This document shows, in pieces, positions 32,262-43,424 of a stretch of DNA of 64,000 nucleotides. This stretch comes from Mauremys mutica (lineage: Eukaryota; Chordata; Testudines; Geoemydidae), in contig NC_059075.1 of the NCBI RefSeq assembly GCF_020497125.1, positions 61,771,321 to 61,835,320 on the forward strand, written 5' to 3'. Position numbers and translations under genes: made by a program. Under the pieces are notes generated by a model that saw only the letters and a program-made list of their open reading frames with translations, was not told the DNA's origin and did not search any database. Positions within the stretch are counted from its first letter, which is position 1; each line of letters begins with the position of its first letter.

Positions 32262-32777
32262 TTAGAAGATTTCAAACAGATGGTGACTCGCAATCGGCAT
32301 TAGGGAACCGTGATACTATTTGCCTCAGGGACATTTATCCTAACCACTCCTTAGAGTCAGTCCTACAGAAGGAACAGACAACATCTAAACGAAACCAGGC
32401 ATGACACCGGCTCTGCGTTTCTTGAAGACATCTAGAATCCTGCTGACAGAGGTAACACATACCCACTGCCAGTGAAAAATATCACTATTTTGTGTTTCAT
32501 TAATTGGTTGTGTTAGTGCAGGGTTATTATTATTTTTATTTTCATTTTTTGTAATGAGAAGATGTAGCAGTAGCCACTGGTGTTAGTGGACCCTGACCCC
32601 TTCAATCTGATAAGGCTACTAACTGGGACCAGAAAACAGAGTTCAGCTCTTCCAGGTGTCATAGTCTTATTATTACATACACTCCTTATTTCAGTTTAAT
32701 TTATTTCAAGCTTCCTCAACCATCTAGTAATAAAATAAAATAAAATAAAATAATAACAACAGCACTTTGCATTTATA
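32262..32777. other. Unassigned DNA with a (TAAAA)n run
   Basis: Nothing recognised apart from a TAAAA microsatellite of four units at 32731-32750. Confidence 0.5.
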
Positions 32778-32966
32778 CACCTCTACCTCGATATAACGCC
32801 GTCCTTGGGAGCCAAAAAACCTTACCGCGTTATAGGTGAAACCGTGTTATATTGAACTTGCTTTGATCCACCGGAGTGCGCAGCGCCGCCCCCCCCAGAG
32901 CACTGCTTTACTGTGTTATATCCAAATTTGTGTTATATTGGGTGGCATTATATCGAGGTAGCGGTG
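32778..32966. mobile_element. MITE with CTACCTCGATATAA inverted ends, TA duplication
   Basis: The 189-bp element has 23-bp inverted ends, CACCTCTACCTCGATATAAC on the left and TTATATCGAGGTAGCGGTG on the right, matching at 21 of 23 positions. TA on both sides (32776-32777 and 32967-32968) indicates a Tc1/mariner/pogo-type transposase in trans. The interior repeats GTTATA-like words and a C-run. No coding capacity. Confidence 0.85.
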
Positions 32967-33479
32967 TACAATGATTTTATCCAAGGAACTCAAAGGACCT
33001 TACAAAAGCGTGTAAATATTCTTAGCCCCACTTTGCAGAGAGGTAAACACCTTTGTAAGGTGCTAGATAGGTTGAGTGACATTCGCTGGTCACACATTGG
33101 CAGAGTCAGAGTGGGAGGCGATCAAGGGAGGAAACAAGGTGTGGGTAGGAAGAAAGATTTGATACAAACAAAAATGTTACAGTAACTGCATGGGGAACAT
33201 GAAAAATGACCAACATCGTTGTCTTGTTTAAATTTTCCCTTCCTCCTCACCTTCTGCTCACCCTCCTGTGACTCCAGTCACTCATTAAGCCGAGTGATTT
33301 CAAACGATAATTACTTGCATGGAAGGAAATATAACTCCCTCATTTTATTTGCAATTTAATATTACAATAATGGTTTATTTTCATGAATGAGACTAGAATG
33401 TTTATTTTGAAGTCAGCTGCTGGCAACCCCTTATAAAACTGTAGGAGGCTGTGATTTTTTAGAGCTGTGTGAAATGTCA

Positions 33480-33740
33480 GTTATGCAGGGACAGTCAGGA
33501 TGGTCCTATGGCAAATATGCAGGCCTAGGAGCCAGAAGAGCACGGTCCTATTCTTACTGTTCCATTGCACAACCTTGGGCAGGTCACATCCCCATTTGCA
33601 TTACAGTTGAGTTCAAAGGCCCCCGATAAGTATTGGGGGCCACTGGGCTAGGTGCTGTACAAACACAAAGGAAAACACAGTCCCTGTCTAGAAGCGATGA
33701 CAATCTAAAACAGACGCACTGAATGAGTGCGGCAAATAGG
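33480..33740 (+). mobile_element. MIR-type SINE with amniote extension
   Basis: GGCCTAGGAGCCAGAAGAGC and CAACCTTGGGCAGGTCACAT are MIR-like. CTAGGTGCTGTACAAACACA and CAGTCCCTGTCTAGAAGC are the usual reptilian companion sequence. The two parts are joined near 33600. Confidence 0.65.
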
Positions 33741-33874
33741 AGGGAATGGAGGGAACAGTAATAAGCACATTGCTGCTGTCATCTAGTTATGTGCAAAGCT
33801 TGATAGTTCTGAAACATTCAAAAGGATTTTAAAAGAACCACACCACTTAAGCGTCAGGAGTCCCAAATTCACGT

Positions 33875-34085
33875 GCAGCCAAGTTTTCAAAAGTGGCCAC
33901 TGATTTTGGGTGGGTCAGGTTTTAGGTGCCCAGCTTGAACACATCTGTACCTCATTTTCACCCTCTGTAAAATGAAGTAATAATTTTTCCCTTGCAGGCG
34001 TATTTTGAAATGTGATTCATGAATATTCGTAAAGTGCTTTGCGATCCTTGACTGGAAAGGGCTACGAATGTGCACAGTATTATTA
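33875..34085 (+). mobile_element. Old amniote repeat and MIR-type 3' end
   Basis: 33885-33945 (AAGTTTTCAAAAGTGGCCAC, GATTTTGGGTG) resembles an old amniote repeat. 33948-34085 (CTCATTTTCACCCTCTGTAA AATGAAG, AAAGTGCTTTGCGATCC, ending CAGTATTATTA) is the MIR/CORE-SINE 3' end. Confidence 0.6.
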
Positions 34086-34766
34086 AACCCTGAAAACATG
34101 AAAACTGCCAGCTTTTAAGGTTTCATTGTAAACTTGGCTCAAGTTCACTGAAAACTTTGTTAAGGTTCCAAAACATTTAGAGCAAACCTGGCCCAAGTTT
34201 TGAGTGAACTGGACATGATTTATTGATTTGTGTTGAAAAAGTGCATGATTCATGGTTGTGGTGCCAAACTGAGTGTGAGACAGTGGTTTAGAGTGAGCTT
34301 GGATTTCTGTGTTTAGTTGAATCTACAACCAGAGTGAAATCTACCTGGATTGTAAACACATGGGGTTCACAAACAATCAAAAGGCTCCCACAAGGCCCTG
34401 TTAATTGAAACCACCATGTTTTGAACAGCATGAGATTTTTGTAAAGAGAGTCTGTCACATTCTCCTGTGTCTGAAAGCTGCCCTTTAAAAAGTGTATTTA
34501 AGTGCTGCATGAAAGGTGCCAAATTGAAATCCCTGGAGACTGCAGTTTTCTCAATATCTACAGATCAGAAACAGAATGTACAGTGGCACTGCAAGCTTCC
34601 TTCAGCCCTGAACTGGTGTAACCAATTATAATATTGAGAGTATTACAGTGTCCATGGCCTATTCGGTGCTTGGCCTTTCTGCTGAGACTGCCATCAAAGG
34701 TGGTCATTAGCAGCAGCTGGATCCTGTCCCAGGCAGAGAGACCATGCTTCATTCAGACTACACGAA
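34086..34766. other. Unassigned DNA
   Basis: Nothing recognised. Confidence 0.35.
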
Positions 34767-35014
34767 GGGCTTGTCCATCCTGGCACTTTACAGCGTTGCA
34801 ACTTTCTCGCTCAGGGGTGAGAAAAAACACACCCCACCCCCGAGCGCTGCAAGTTTCAGCGTTGTAAAGTGCCAGTGGAGACAGCGCAGCAGCGCTGGGA
34901 GCTGCGCTCCCAGCATTGGGAGCTATTCCCCTCGTGGAGGTGGGTTGCACTATGCCGCGACCACACAGCCATGTTAAAGCACTGCCGCTTATCATTGCCA
35001 GTGAAGACGTGCCC
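34767..35014. mobile_element. MITE with internal hairpin (Harbinger-like ends)
   Basis: Ends GGGCTTGTCCATCCTGGCA and TGCCAGTGAAGACGTGCCC are an imperfect inverted pair (13 of 19), of the GGGC-x-x-GTC type seen in the window's Harbinger elements. TTA follows on the right, but no matching left duplication is clear. Inside, CACTTTACAGCGTTG (34784-34798) is inverted at CAGCGTTGTAAAGTG (34857-34871), giving a strong hairpin. Confidence 0.6.
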
Positions 35015-35804
35015 TTAGCAGGGACTCCTATGGCTAGTAAGGCCGCTTCTTTGGGTGCTCATTTGGAGAGCACATTCAAGCAGCTGTTAGGTCTTGGTGC
35101 AACACATTTGAATGGTGTGCACTACCCATGCCTTTTTCAAAGGGAATTAGTGCAGCTTTCAATTAGCATTGGTTATAGCAATTCTGTTTCTTGCCCTAAA
35201 ATTGTGATTTCCCCAGAATTATTTTACTGGAAAAATCAGGATTTTACGAACCACACAAAGACAAAATAGACAGCCTCATCTGTGTAATTCTGATAGATTT
35301 CTGGGTCAACAATCAAATGGTGCGGTATCTAACAAGTGTCTCTTGTTAAAAGCAGGACAGAGCCTGCCTACATGGTGGCATTTGGAGTTCAAAATGCATA
35401 TAAGAGTTCCCACTGATTGTTAGGGAAAGTCCAGCCGTGTTTGCATCTAAAGAAGCTAACAAGTTCTCATGCTGCTTGCCATTATGGTAGGCCCTATCAT
35501 GCCGGAGGGAAGGGCTGATGGGCCATCAGATAGTGGAAGGTCACTGAGAACCAGTACACTTGATGATATGTTTGTGCAGCACATGTGAAGCTTTTGTGCA
35601 GCAGAGGTGAGTCAATAAAAAGAGGAACAAAGCAGAAGAGTTGATAAATAATTGACTGTTCAGTATCCTGCTAGATAATGATGGAAAAACTCAGTTTGTT
35701 TAATCAGGGCTATGCCTACCCATGAATAATAGCCAAATTATACCACACTTATTCTCTATGAGGGGGAACACAGAAGGCAGGTGAATGCCTGTGCTTAGGG
35801 ATAT
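35015..35804. other. Unassigned DNA
   Basis: Nothing recognised. Confidence 0.35.
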
Positions 35805-36300
35805 ATAGCAGCTTCCATATAAGGAGAGATTTAAAAGACTGAGACTGTTCACTTAGAAAAGAGATGACTAAGGGGGGATATGATAGAGGTCTATAAAATA
35901 ACGAATGGTGTGGAGAAAGTGAATAAGTAAGTGTTATTTACCCCTTCACATCACACAAGAACCGGGGGTCTCCCAGTGAAATTAACAGGCAGCAGGTTTA
36001 AAACGAACAAAAGGAAGTACTTCTTCACACAATGCACAGTCAACCTGTGGCACTTTTGCCAAGGGATGTTGTGAAGGCCAAAAGTATAACTGGGTTAAAA
36101 TTAATATAAATACACGTAGCCATAGAGGATAGGTCCACCAATGGCTATTAGCCAGGAAGGTCAGGGACGCAACCCCATGTTCTGGGTGTCCCTAAAATTC
36201 TACCTGCCAGAAGCTGGGACTGGACAACAGGGGATGGATCACTTGATAATTGCTCTGTTCTGTTCATTCCCTCTGAAGCATCTGCCACGCACCTTAGCTT
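35805..36300 (+). mobile_element. CR1 LINE, 3' end fragment
   Basis: The plus strand has CR1 3' coding sequence (AAAAGGAAGTACTTCTTCAC, ATGCACAGTCAACCTGTGG) and 3' UTR (CCAGAAGCTGGGACTGGACA, GATGGATCACTTGATAATTG). The frame is broken. It is the subfamily seen at 1741-2096. Confidence 0.8.
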
Positions 36301-36614
36301 GCTGTGCCTCTGAGTGATAACAGTGCCTGGAGGAGGTTGCTAATTGTCACTGGCAAAGCATTGTGAGAGACAGTCCAGGCTGGAGAGTTAAGGGGGCGCA
36401 GCAGTCCCACAGTTCCAGGTGTACCCCGGGGATTCCATCACAGTCACTTACTAGGATCATGTGGGTACATCTCACTTCCTCAATTCCCTGTCATTGCACT
36501 GGTGTACCTCAATCCCTCCTATTCTCTTCCTATATCACACAACAGTTTAATCTCCTGTGGGCTGTAATACTTGGGTCTAATTCGTGTTGTTACGTTTAGT
36601 GGGTGGGTGGGTGG

Positions 36615-36700
36615 TGTTAGTGGCCTGTGATACACAGGAAGTCAAACTAGATGATCTTGTGGTTCCTTCTAGCCTTAAACTCTATGTCTCAAAACCAGGG
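36615..36700 (+). mobile_element. CR1 LINE 3' tail
   Basis: CAAACTAGATGATCTTGTGG TTCCTTCTAGCCTTAAACTCTATG is the short CR1 3' end. It is a different subfamily from the fragment just upstream. Confidence 0.65.
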
Positions 36701-37780
36701 AAAGCAAGAAAAATAAATGATTTAAGAAACAGATAAAGGAGGCGAGAGAGAGGGAGGGAGAATGACCAATGGGAAAACAGGCAGACTAAGAAGCAGAGAC
36801 AGAATCAGAGAAAGAAAAACAAGCAACATAAAGAAAAAATACGTCTGGGGTGAGTGGAGGAACATGCAAGAGAGCAAAACCCCTAGATCCAGCCATTGGA
36901 GTGTGTGGAACATTTCATTTTGTTGAGGTCCATGGAGAAGTAGATACTTTATAGTCCAAAAGCTGTTCGTGGGCAGTAGAATTCATTGCTTTCTCTTTTA
37001 TTTCCAAAGGGGTTCTGATTTTTTAAAGCCATTCAAGCAGGAGGATACCCTGCCATCAAGAACACTACAATGACAGCTTCTGATTTATATTTGTATTAGC
37101 CAAGGTCGGTGCAGGTGGACAGGTGTGGAAGTGTAGCATGTGAGGTCTCTGGGCACACATGCAGGCATTTCTTGTGTGGTTTCTCTGGAATATGCTTATT
37201 GTTTCTCTGCTGGGAAGCTCAAAATCAAATAGGGTAATGCTGTCAATCTTCAATATAGTCAATTAGATGCAATGGTTAACTATGTAACGTGTGGCTAGAT
37301 GGAAGAAATAAAGAAGGCGTTAAAAAGACTCACTGTCCTCCCCCACTTTCACCCCATGCTTCCTTCTGGATAGGGGGCAGCTTGGCTTCCTCTACTTTCC
37401 TGGCACATCTCTTATTGCTTGAGACTGTTTCCATGTACTGAGTGGGTATAGGACTTACCTACCTTGTAGGGCTAGTGTTGTGAGGTTTAATTAATGTAGG
37501 TTTAAAAACATTCTGGGGTCTTCTAGTGAAAGTCTCCATAGAAACACAAAGTCAGTTTAAAGGGCATGATTCCAATTTCATGTACACAACTGAGATTTCA
37601 CTGACTTCATTGGAGTTACTCCCAATCCACAGATCAGAAACAGGCTCAAATTATTCTCCTTGTTATTAATACATTGATTCCATTAAGCATTCTACTTAAG
37701 AAGAAAGCAGACTGGGAATATGTTCCCCCTAAAACACTTGCCTCCAGGTGTCTGGCCAAGATTTCAAGATTGCTCAGTAA
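36701..37780. other. Mostly unassigned DNA
   Basis: 36720-36840 is purine-rich. 37440-37500 (TACCTACCTTGTAGGGCTAG TGTTGTGAGG) resembles a MIR 3' part. 37585-37660 (TTCACTGACTTCATTGGAGT) resembles the old amniote repeat. No gene is seen. Confidence 0.4.
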
Positions 37781-38021
37781 GGGCACAGCTACTCTAATGT
37801 AGCCACTCTAAGCTGATGGGAGAGAGCTCTCCCATCGCCTTCATTACTCCAGCCCCGCCCAAGTGATGGTAGCTATGTCGGCTGGAGAAGCTCTCCCGCT
37901 GACATAGTACTGTCCACACCGTTGCTTATGTCGATGTAACTTATGTCGCTCAGGAGGGTGATTTATTCACCCCCTGAGCAACATAAATGATGCCAGCATA
38001 AGCTGTAGTGTAGATATAGCC
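37781..38021. mobile_element. Harbinger-like MITE
   Basis: Left end TAA-GGGCACAGCTACTCTA; right end TAGTGTAGATATAGCC-TGA. The inverted ends are imperfect but of the same GGC..GTCTACACT type as 20359-20655. An internal inverted pair is GGGAGAGAGCTCTCCCA/GGAGAAGCTCTCCCG. TAA at 37778-37780 fits the Harbinger target, but the right copy has changed to TGA. Confidence 0.55.
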
Positions 38022-38621
38022 TGACAGCATTAAGCTTGCCAAATACTTTGTTTGTATCATTATTTGTTCAGCCTGACACCGTGACTGGTGCTGTACAATA
38101 CAGTAAAGGAAGATGGTCTCTGTACCAAGGAACTTTTTTTTTTTTTTTAAGATGCTCTTAACACCCCTTTCTCACCTTCTGGGCTCAATTTCCAAACACA
38201 CACACAAAAAGAAGAAATCTTTAGTTTTCAGACTGTCCAGGCCGACAGCATGGGTTTCCTTCTCTCCTCACTTAGTGTGGGTACAAGAAGTGGGGAAATG
38301 AGCAGGTACTTTGTGTTCATGCATCCTCTCTGTCCTCTTTCTACATAGAGTATCTGCTTGCTCATGCGCTAAAACACATGCTCATTTACCTCTAGCTAAT
38401 GAGGCCAGCACTAGGAAACCACATGCAGCTAAATACACACATTCTTGTTCGCACACAAGTTTGTGCTCACATACTCTTTCAGAGAGGGGATTCCTAAATC
38501 TTTCCATCATTCTAATACATTACCCAACAAGTTCTTTCCCATCCCAACAGGTCTTTTATTCAACTTTTACACATGCACACATGAATACACACAACTACAG
38601 GCAACTGCCTGTGCCACAAGA
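38022..38621. other. Unassigned DNA
   Basis: Contains T16-like (38135-38150) and CACACACA-type short runs only. Confidence 0.4.
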
Positions 38622-38690
38622 TATTACCTCATCCAACTTGTCTCTCTAATATCCTGGAACCAACACGGCTATAGCACCACTGCACCAAAA
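38622..38690 (+). mobile_element. Penelope-type 3' tail
   Basis: GATATTACCTCATCCAACTT GTCTCTCTAATATCCTGG and CCAACACGGCTA match the end of the tail at 27660-27935 and extend past it. Confidence 0.6.
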
Positions 38691-39318
38691 GCACATAGAT
38701 GTGCATTAGCTCAAGTGTATGTATATACATTACACACATTGGCAATTGGTGAGCCTCAGAAGATTCCGAGTCTTGTTTCAGTTTAGCTAAGATAGAAAAA
38801 ACCCTGGATCCTACTTTCAACCATTTCATAGATTTTAAGGGCAAGAAGGGGCAATTGTGATCATTTAGCTCTCTGTAATCACAGTTTTGTTCCTCTGGTA
38901 GGTACTTATAGACTGTGATCAAGTCACCCTTAACCTTGTCTTGGTTAAGTGAAACAGATTGAGTTCCTTGAGTCTCTCACTATAAGGCATGTTTTCCAAT
39001 CCTTTAGTCATTCTCATGGCTCTTCCTAAAACATCTCTAATTCATACATTCAAGGACCGCATGAATCCTTTTAGCCACAGCATTGCACTGGGAGCTCAAG
39101 TTCAGTTGATTATCCACCACACTCCAACTCTTTTTCAGAGTGATTACCTCCCAAAATAGAGGCTCCCTTCCTATAATTATGGCCTTCATTTTTTGTTCCT
39201 AGATGCATGACCTTACATTTGGCTCTATTAAAATGCATGTTGTTTTCTTGCACCCAGCTTACTGAGCTATTCTGTTCACTCTGTATCAGTGACCTGTCCA
39301 CTATTTACGACTCCCGCA

Positions 39319-40108
39319 GAAAAGAAGCAGTGAAGGTGAGTTCTCCAGGCCTGCCTAGAAAGGCTGTAGGGAAGCAGCCAATGAGAGCTCAGCAGGCTCA
39401 GTTAAAAGGAGTTGCGGGGCCTGAGCAGTTCAGTTGCTGGCCGGGTCCAGAAGGGTAATGAAGACTGGAAGCCTGTGAAACTTTCCAGGCAAGAAGGACT
39501 GGGAGAGACCCTGCTCAGACAGAGAACCTAAGAAGAGGAAGGAACTATATGGGAAGTGGCCCAGGGAATAGCAGCAGCAACTATTACAGGAAGCAGCATG
39601 TGGCTGCTATTTATAGGATCCATGGGTTGGGACCTGGAGTAGCAGGCAGGCTTGGATCCTCTCACCAGCCACTGGCAGGGTGGCTAAGCCCCAAGAAGGG
39701 GATACGTCTTTTTAAGGGCCCTGATAAAGCTTGATAAGGCCCAAGTGAAGGGAAGGAGTTCAAGAGTCTCCAGGGAGAAAACCCTGGGGGCACTGCTCTG
39801 TACCCAGGCAGGCACAGATTTAAAGCTAGCGCAGAAGGGGCTGAGGACTGAGCCCAGAGATGGGGCTAAAGACATTACCGAAGGCACAGAGACAGGCTCT
39901 GTTGGACCTTTTAGCCTGGCAAGGATTCCTTCATGTGCTTATATTATGTGTGACTTAGCTGGAGGGCTGAGCCACTGAAGACCTGCCTGATGAAGTTAAC
40001 CGCTGACAGGGGGTGCCGGGAGAAGAGAAAGAGTGTGTGTGAGTGTGTGTGTGTGCACGTGCGTGCAGGTTTTCACGCAACCAACAGGTAGCGCTCACAA
40101 GAGGGGAG
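39319..40108. mobile_element. Unclassified 0.8-kb insertion in CR1
   Basis: CR1 continuity is broken exactly between the segments encoding the FINDL and SWVQENNMHF regions, and this block fills the gap. It is moderately GC-rich, has no recognised domain and ends near a GTGTGT run (40031-40068). I could not identify terminal repeats or a clear duplication. It may be an LTR or another non-coding element. Confidence 0.5.
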
Positions 40109-40328
40109 ACATGCACACTGTCAGTAATGATTTTATGTTATTTTCCAGGTCATTGATAAAAATATTAAGTAGTGTAGTGCCAGGAACCGACTACTGAGGA
40201 ATTCTACTGGAATATACTCACTTGATGATGATTCCCTGTTTACAATCACATCTTGAGACCTACTGATCAGCCAGTTTTTAAGCAATTTAATGCATGCCAC
40301 GTTAATTTTGTATAGTTCTAGTTTCTTA

Positions 40329-40925
40329 ATCAAAATGCTGGGGGTGTGGGTTCGGGGGTGCAGGGGAGGCTCTGGGCTGGGGCAGGTGGTTGGGATGCTG
40401 GAGGGGGTGCAGGTTCTGGGATGGAGTTTGGGCATGGGAGGGGGTTCTGAGCTGGGGCAGAGGGTTGCGGCATGGCAGAAGGCTCAGGGCTGGTGTAGGA
40501 GGTTGGGAGGATGTTTGGGGTGTGGGCTCTGGGCAGCACTTATCTCAGGCATCTCCTGGGAAGAAACCAGCATGTCCCTGCGGTCCCTAGACGGCAGCAC
40601 GGCCACAGGGGCTCTACACGCTACCCCCACCCACAGGTGCTACCTCCACAGCTCCCATTGGCTGTGGTTCCCAGCCAATGGGAGCTGTGGAGTCAGCGCT
40701 CGGGGGGGGTGAGGGGACAGTGGATGGAGCGCCCATGACCACCCCTGCACTTAGGGGCTGCAAGGACATGCCGGCCACTTCCTGGGAGCCACGCGGAGCT
40801 GGGTAGGGAGCCTGCCAGCCCTGTGCCAACTGGACTTTTAATGGCCCAGTCAGTGGTGCTGACCAGAGCCCCAGGGTCCCTTTTCGACCAAGTGTTATGG
40901 TCGAAAACCAGACACCTGGCAACCC
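40329..40925. mobile_element. GC-rich non-autonomous DNA element (hairpin core)
   Basis: The centre is an inverted pair CCACAGCTCCCATTGGCTG...CAGCCAATGGGAGCTGTGG (40647-40693). CATGTCCCTGCGG and its inverse surround it (40569 and 40766). The right end, TTTCGACCAAG...GACACCTGGCAACCCTA, looks terminal. The matching left end (TAGGGTTGCCAGG) is absent and replaced by GGTTGGG/GGGGTG-rich repeats, so the element is rearranged. Spurious open frames cover it on both strands. Confidence 0.65.
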
Positions 40926-41360
40926 TACTGTGGAGATGAGCAAGTGAGTGGGCAGGGCCTCAGGGGAAGAGGTGGGTTTTGGGTGAGGGAGTGGAGCAGG
41001 GTCAGGAAGACACAGAGTGAGGGTGGGGCCTTGTGGGAGGAGGCAGAGTGGGGACATGGTCTTGAGGGGCGGGTCACAGTCCAGGCACCACTGTTTCCCC
41101 CAATTTCTAGGGAGCTTCTGGTGCTTGCATGGAAACCTCCTCAAACAGAAGATTTATCAATTCCTCCTTATCTGACCAGATGAGGTATAATATAGAATTT
41201 CCTCACGTTGGATGGAACACTTTTAGCTAAGAAATTGTCCTCTATTAATCCCAAAGATGTTTTAGTACTGGCATTGTGAGACATCCAGCATGTCTCTCAT
41301 AGTGAAGTTCCCCATGATCACACAGTTATCAGATCTTTCCAGATTTCGATCTTTCTTCTT

Positions 41361-43424
41361 CCACTCCCAACTTTCCCTTTCACGCTGCCCTATTATGTAA
41401 AGGGTACAACCCCAAATCTACAAGGAAAACTGGCCCGTCCCCTTTAGTGAAACAAGTTATGAAGCAAGAGAGAAGAAAAGCTAGCAGAAAAGCCAGGGAG
41501 TAAATATGAGGACTTGCCTTCAGACAGAAAACAGTTTCATATCCTTTCATATATTTGAGAATTCCACCTAGTGTTGCAATATTCTCTCTCCCAAGTTGTA
41601 AACAGGAAGGGAGAGAGAACAAAACCACCTCTTGTCTAGTGAGCTAATCTTCCTTCCTTCTTCTTTTCAAAGGCCCAGAGTCTCAAACCCTTTCTCCTGC
41701 TGCGTAGCATCTTCCTTCATACTACGCAACCTTGCAGAAGTCAGTTGGACTACTTGTAGCATTGGGTATTGCTCAACATGAGTAAAGGGAGCAGAATCTG
41801 GCCTAGTCAAGGAAGTCCTCCAAGAATACCAAAGGGGAAGGAACATGTGGCCTGTAGTCTCCTGAGCCTGGTGAGACAAAGTGTACCCAGTTTCTGTCCA
41901 TACATCAAAAACACCAGAAGCCCTCAGGGAAGAATGCAGTCAATTTTGTTAAAGGGGAAAAAAGTCATCCCCCCTGCCCCACTGCCTGGTTCTTCTGAAG
42001 ACAACTAGAGCCTTTCTTTTGGGCTCTCTCCGTAATTCCTGCTGCTAATGTCCATCACATGTCTGACAGGTCGAGAGGCTCTTTTCTCTCTTCATTGTAA
42101 GGGCAGCCCTTGTTCTGCTCTCCTTCCCTGAAGCCATAACACTTTTGACTGATTGCCCATCTCCCTTCGTTTTCTTAAGCATATTTTGAAGCCACTCAAG
42201 GATCTAAAATTATACCACAGCCACCTCTCGGTCTTTTCCTAAACACACACAGAAAGTAATGCCAATATCTGCTAGTCTGACTTAATTCTGAGGAAAGTGG
42301 GTATTCCTTGAGAGTTCTGCACCTTGACTGGCTGGTTTCCTGAGGTAGGAAAAAGAGAGCAAGCAGTGCCGGGGCAGGAAGAGAGAGGTTTTTCTTGGCA
42401 GCTAGGAAAAGGAGTCAAATCAGAACTCTGAAAAAGGAACTCACTATATCTTAAGTCTGCTAGGAACCCCCATTTCTCTCTTCCTTACTCAGTGTTCCCT
42501 GCTGAGAACCAACAGGGCGGGAGATGGCTCAATTTAGGAGGGCAAGCTGGGGCTATAGGAAAACGGGTATGGGCCCCCTGTGGCTCCATGAACAAAGGCA
42601 GGCCTATGGGTGGAGAAAGACTCTTCTGGTACCTGTTCTGGGAAGGTCAATAAAGAGCTATGGAGATGTAAGGGGCCACATTGGATGTGGGGAAATGATC
42701 AGGAGGGAGCAGTGAGGGAAGGAAGTTCCTGTTAGTTAAGGAAGAAGTGTGTGAGAGAGAGAGAGAGTGTGTAAGTTGCGAGCTGAATTTACTTATCTTT
42801 TGACCTTCAATTTAAAGTCCTAAGGGTGACAGTATTAAAACTCAGTTCAAGCTTTGGTTGCTCAATCTTGCTTGTACGTCTCGCTTTTAGCTGGGCCCCA
42901 AATCCCATGAGATTGGTATTTTGCCATTTCTATTTCTGACCCCTGCCAGGATTTGGATGTCCAGGGGTACGTGAAAATGAAACAAACAAAACCCACAAGG
43001 ATAGGGGTAACTAATCAAATCTTTTTGAACTTCCCAGAAGAAAAAGTTCAGTTTGGAAGGCAGAGGGCCAGGGTGGTTTCATGCAATCCAGTTTGTGCAT
43101 CTCTGATGTCTTCATTAATTTCCCAACCACCTTTAGATCAACTGTGAACAACAGGGAGAAACATGATGCCCAGCAAATGTGGGATGCTAGTGACAATGTC
43201 TTATCTGTCTCGCTGATTTTCTCAGTTGTTCATTGCACAACCTAAGACTCAAACTGATTTCGCCCCATGGCATCTTCCAGCATCCCCAGGATTTTGCCTA
43301 TTCATGCTGGGGAGGAGTGGTCACTGACCCCTTTTTCCAGTGAACTCTCAGCTCCATAGAAGAGGTTCAGCACCTGTATCAGTTCTAATCTTTTAACCTC
43401 ATTGAGCCTTAGCTTTGGGATCTA
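41361..43424. other. Unassigned DNA
   Basis: No gene recognised. A GA/GT run lies near 42750-42770. The open frames are short and featureless. Confidence 0.35.

Larger units (their letters stand above)
38825..41360 (-). mobile_element. CR1 LINE, decayed copy in pieces
   Basis: Antisense CR1 pieces occur in the correct order: 3' UTR and C-terminus (38825-39050), a post-FADD segment (39110-39318, minus strand SWVQENNMHFNRAKCKVMHL), an RT segment (40109-40328, with FINDLENN) and endonuclease-region sequence (about 41135-41360). Two foreign blocks, 39319-40108 and 40329-40925, interrupt it. It belongs to the same subfamily group as 3955-4440. Confidence 0.75.

Noticed and set aside
40290..41144. 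140- and 176-residue frames
   Set aside because: They are caused by the GC-rich hairpin element at 40329-40925 and its flanks; Pro/Gly-rich without domain.
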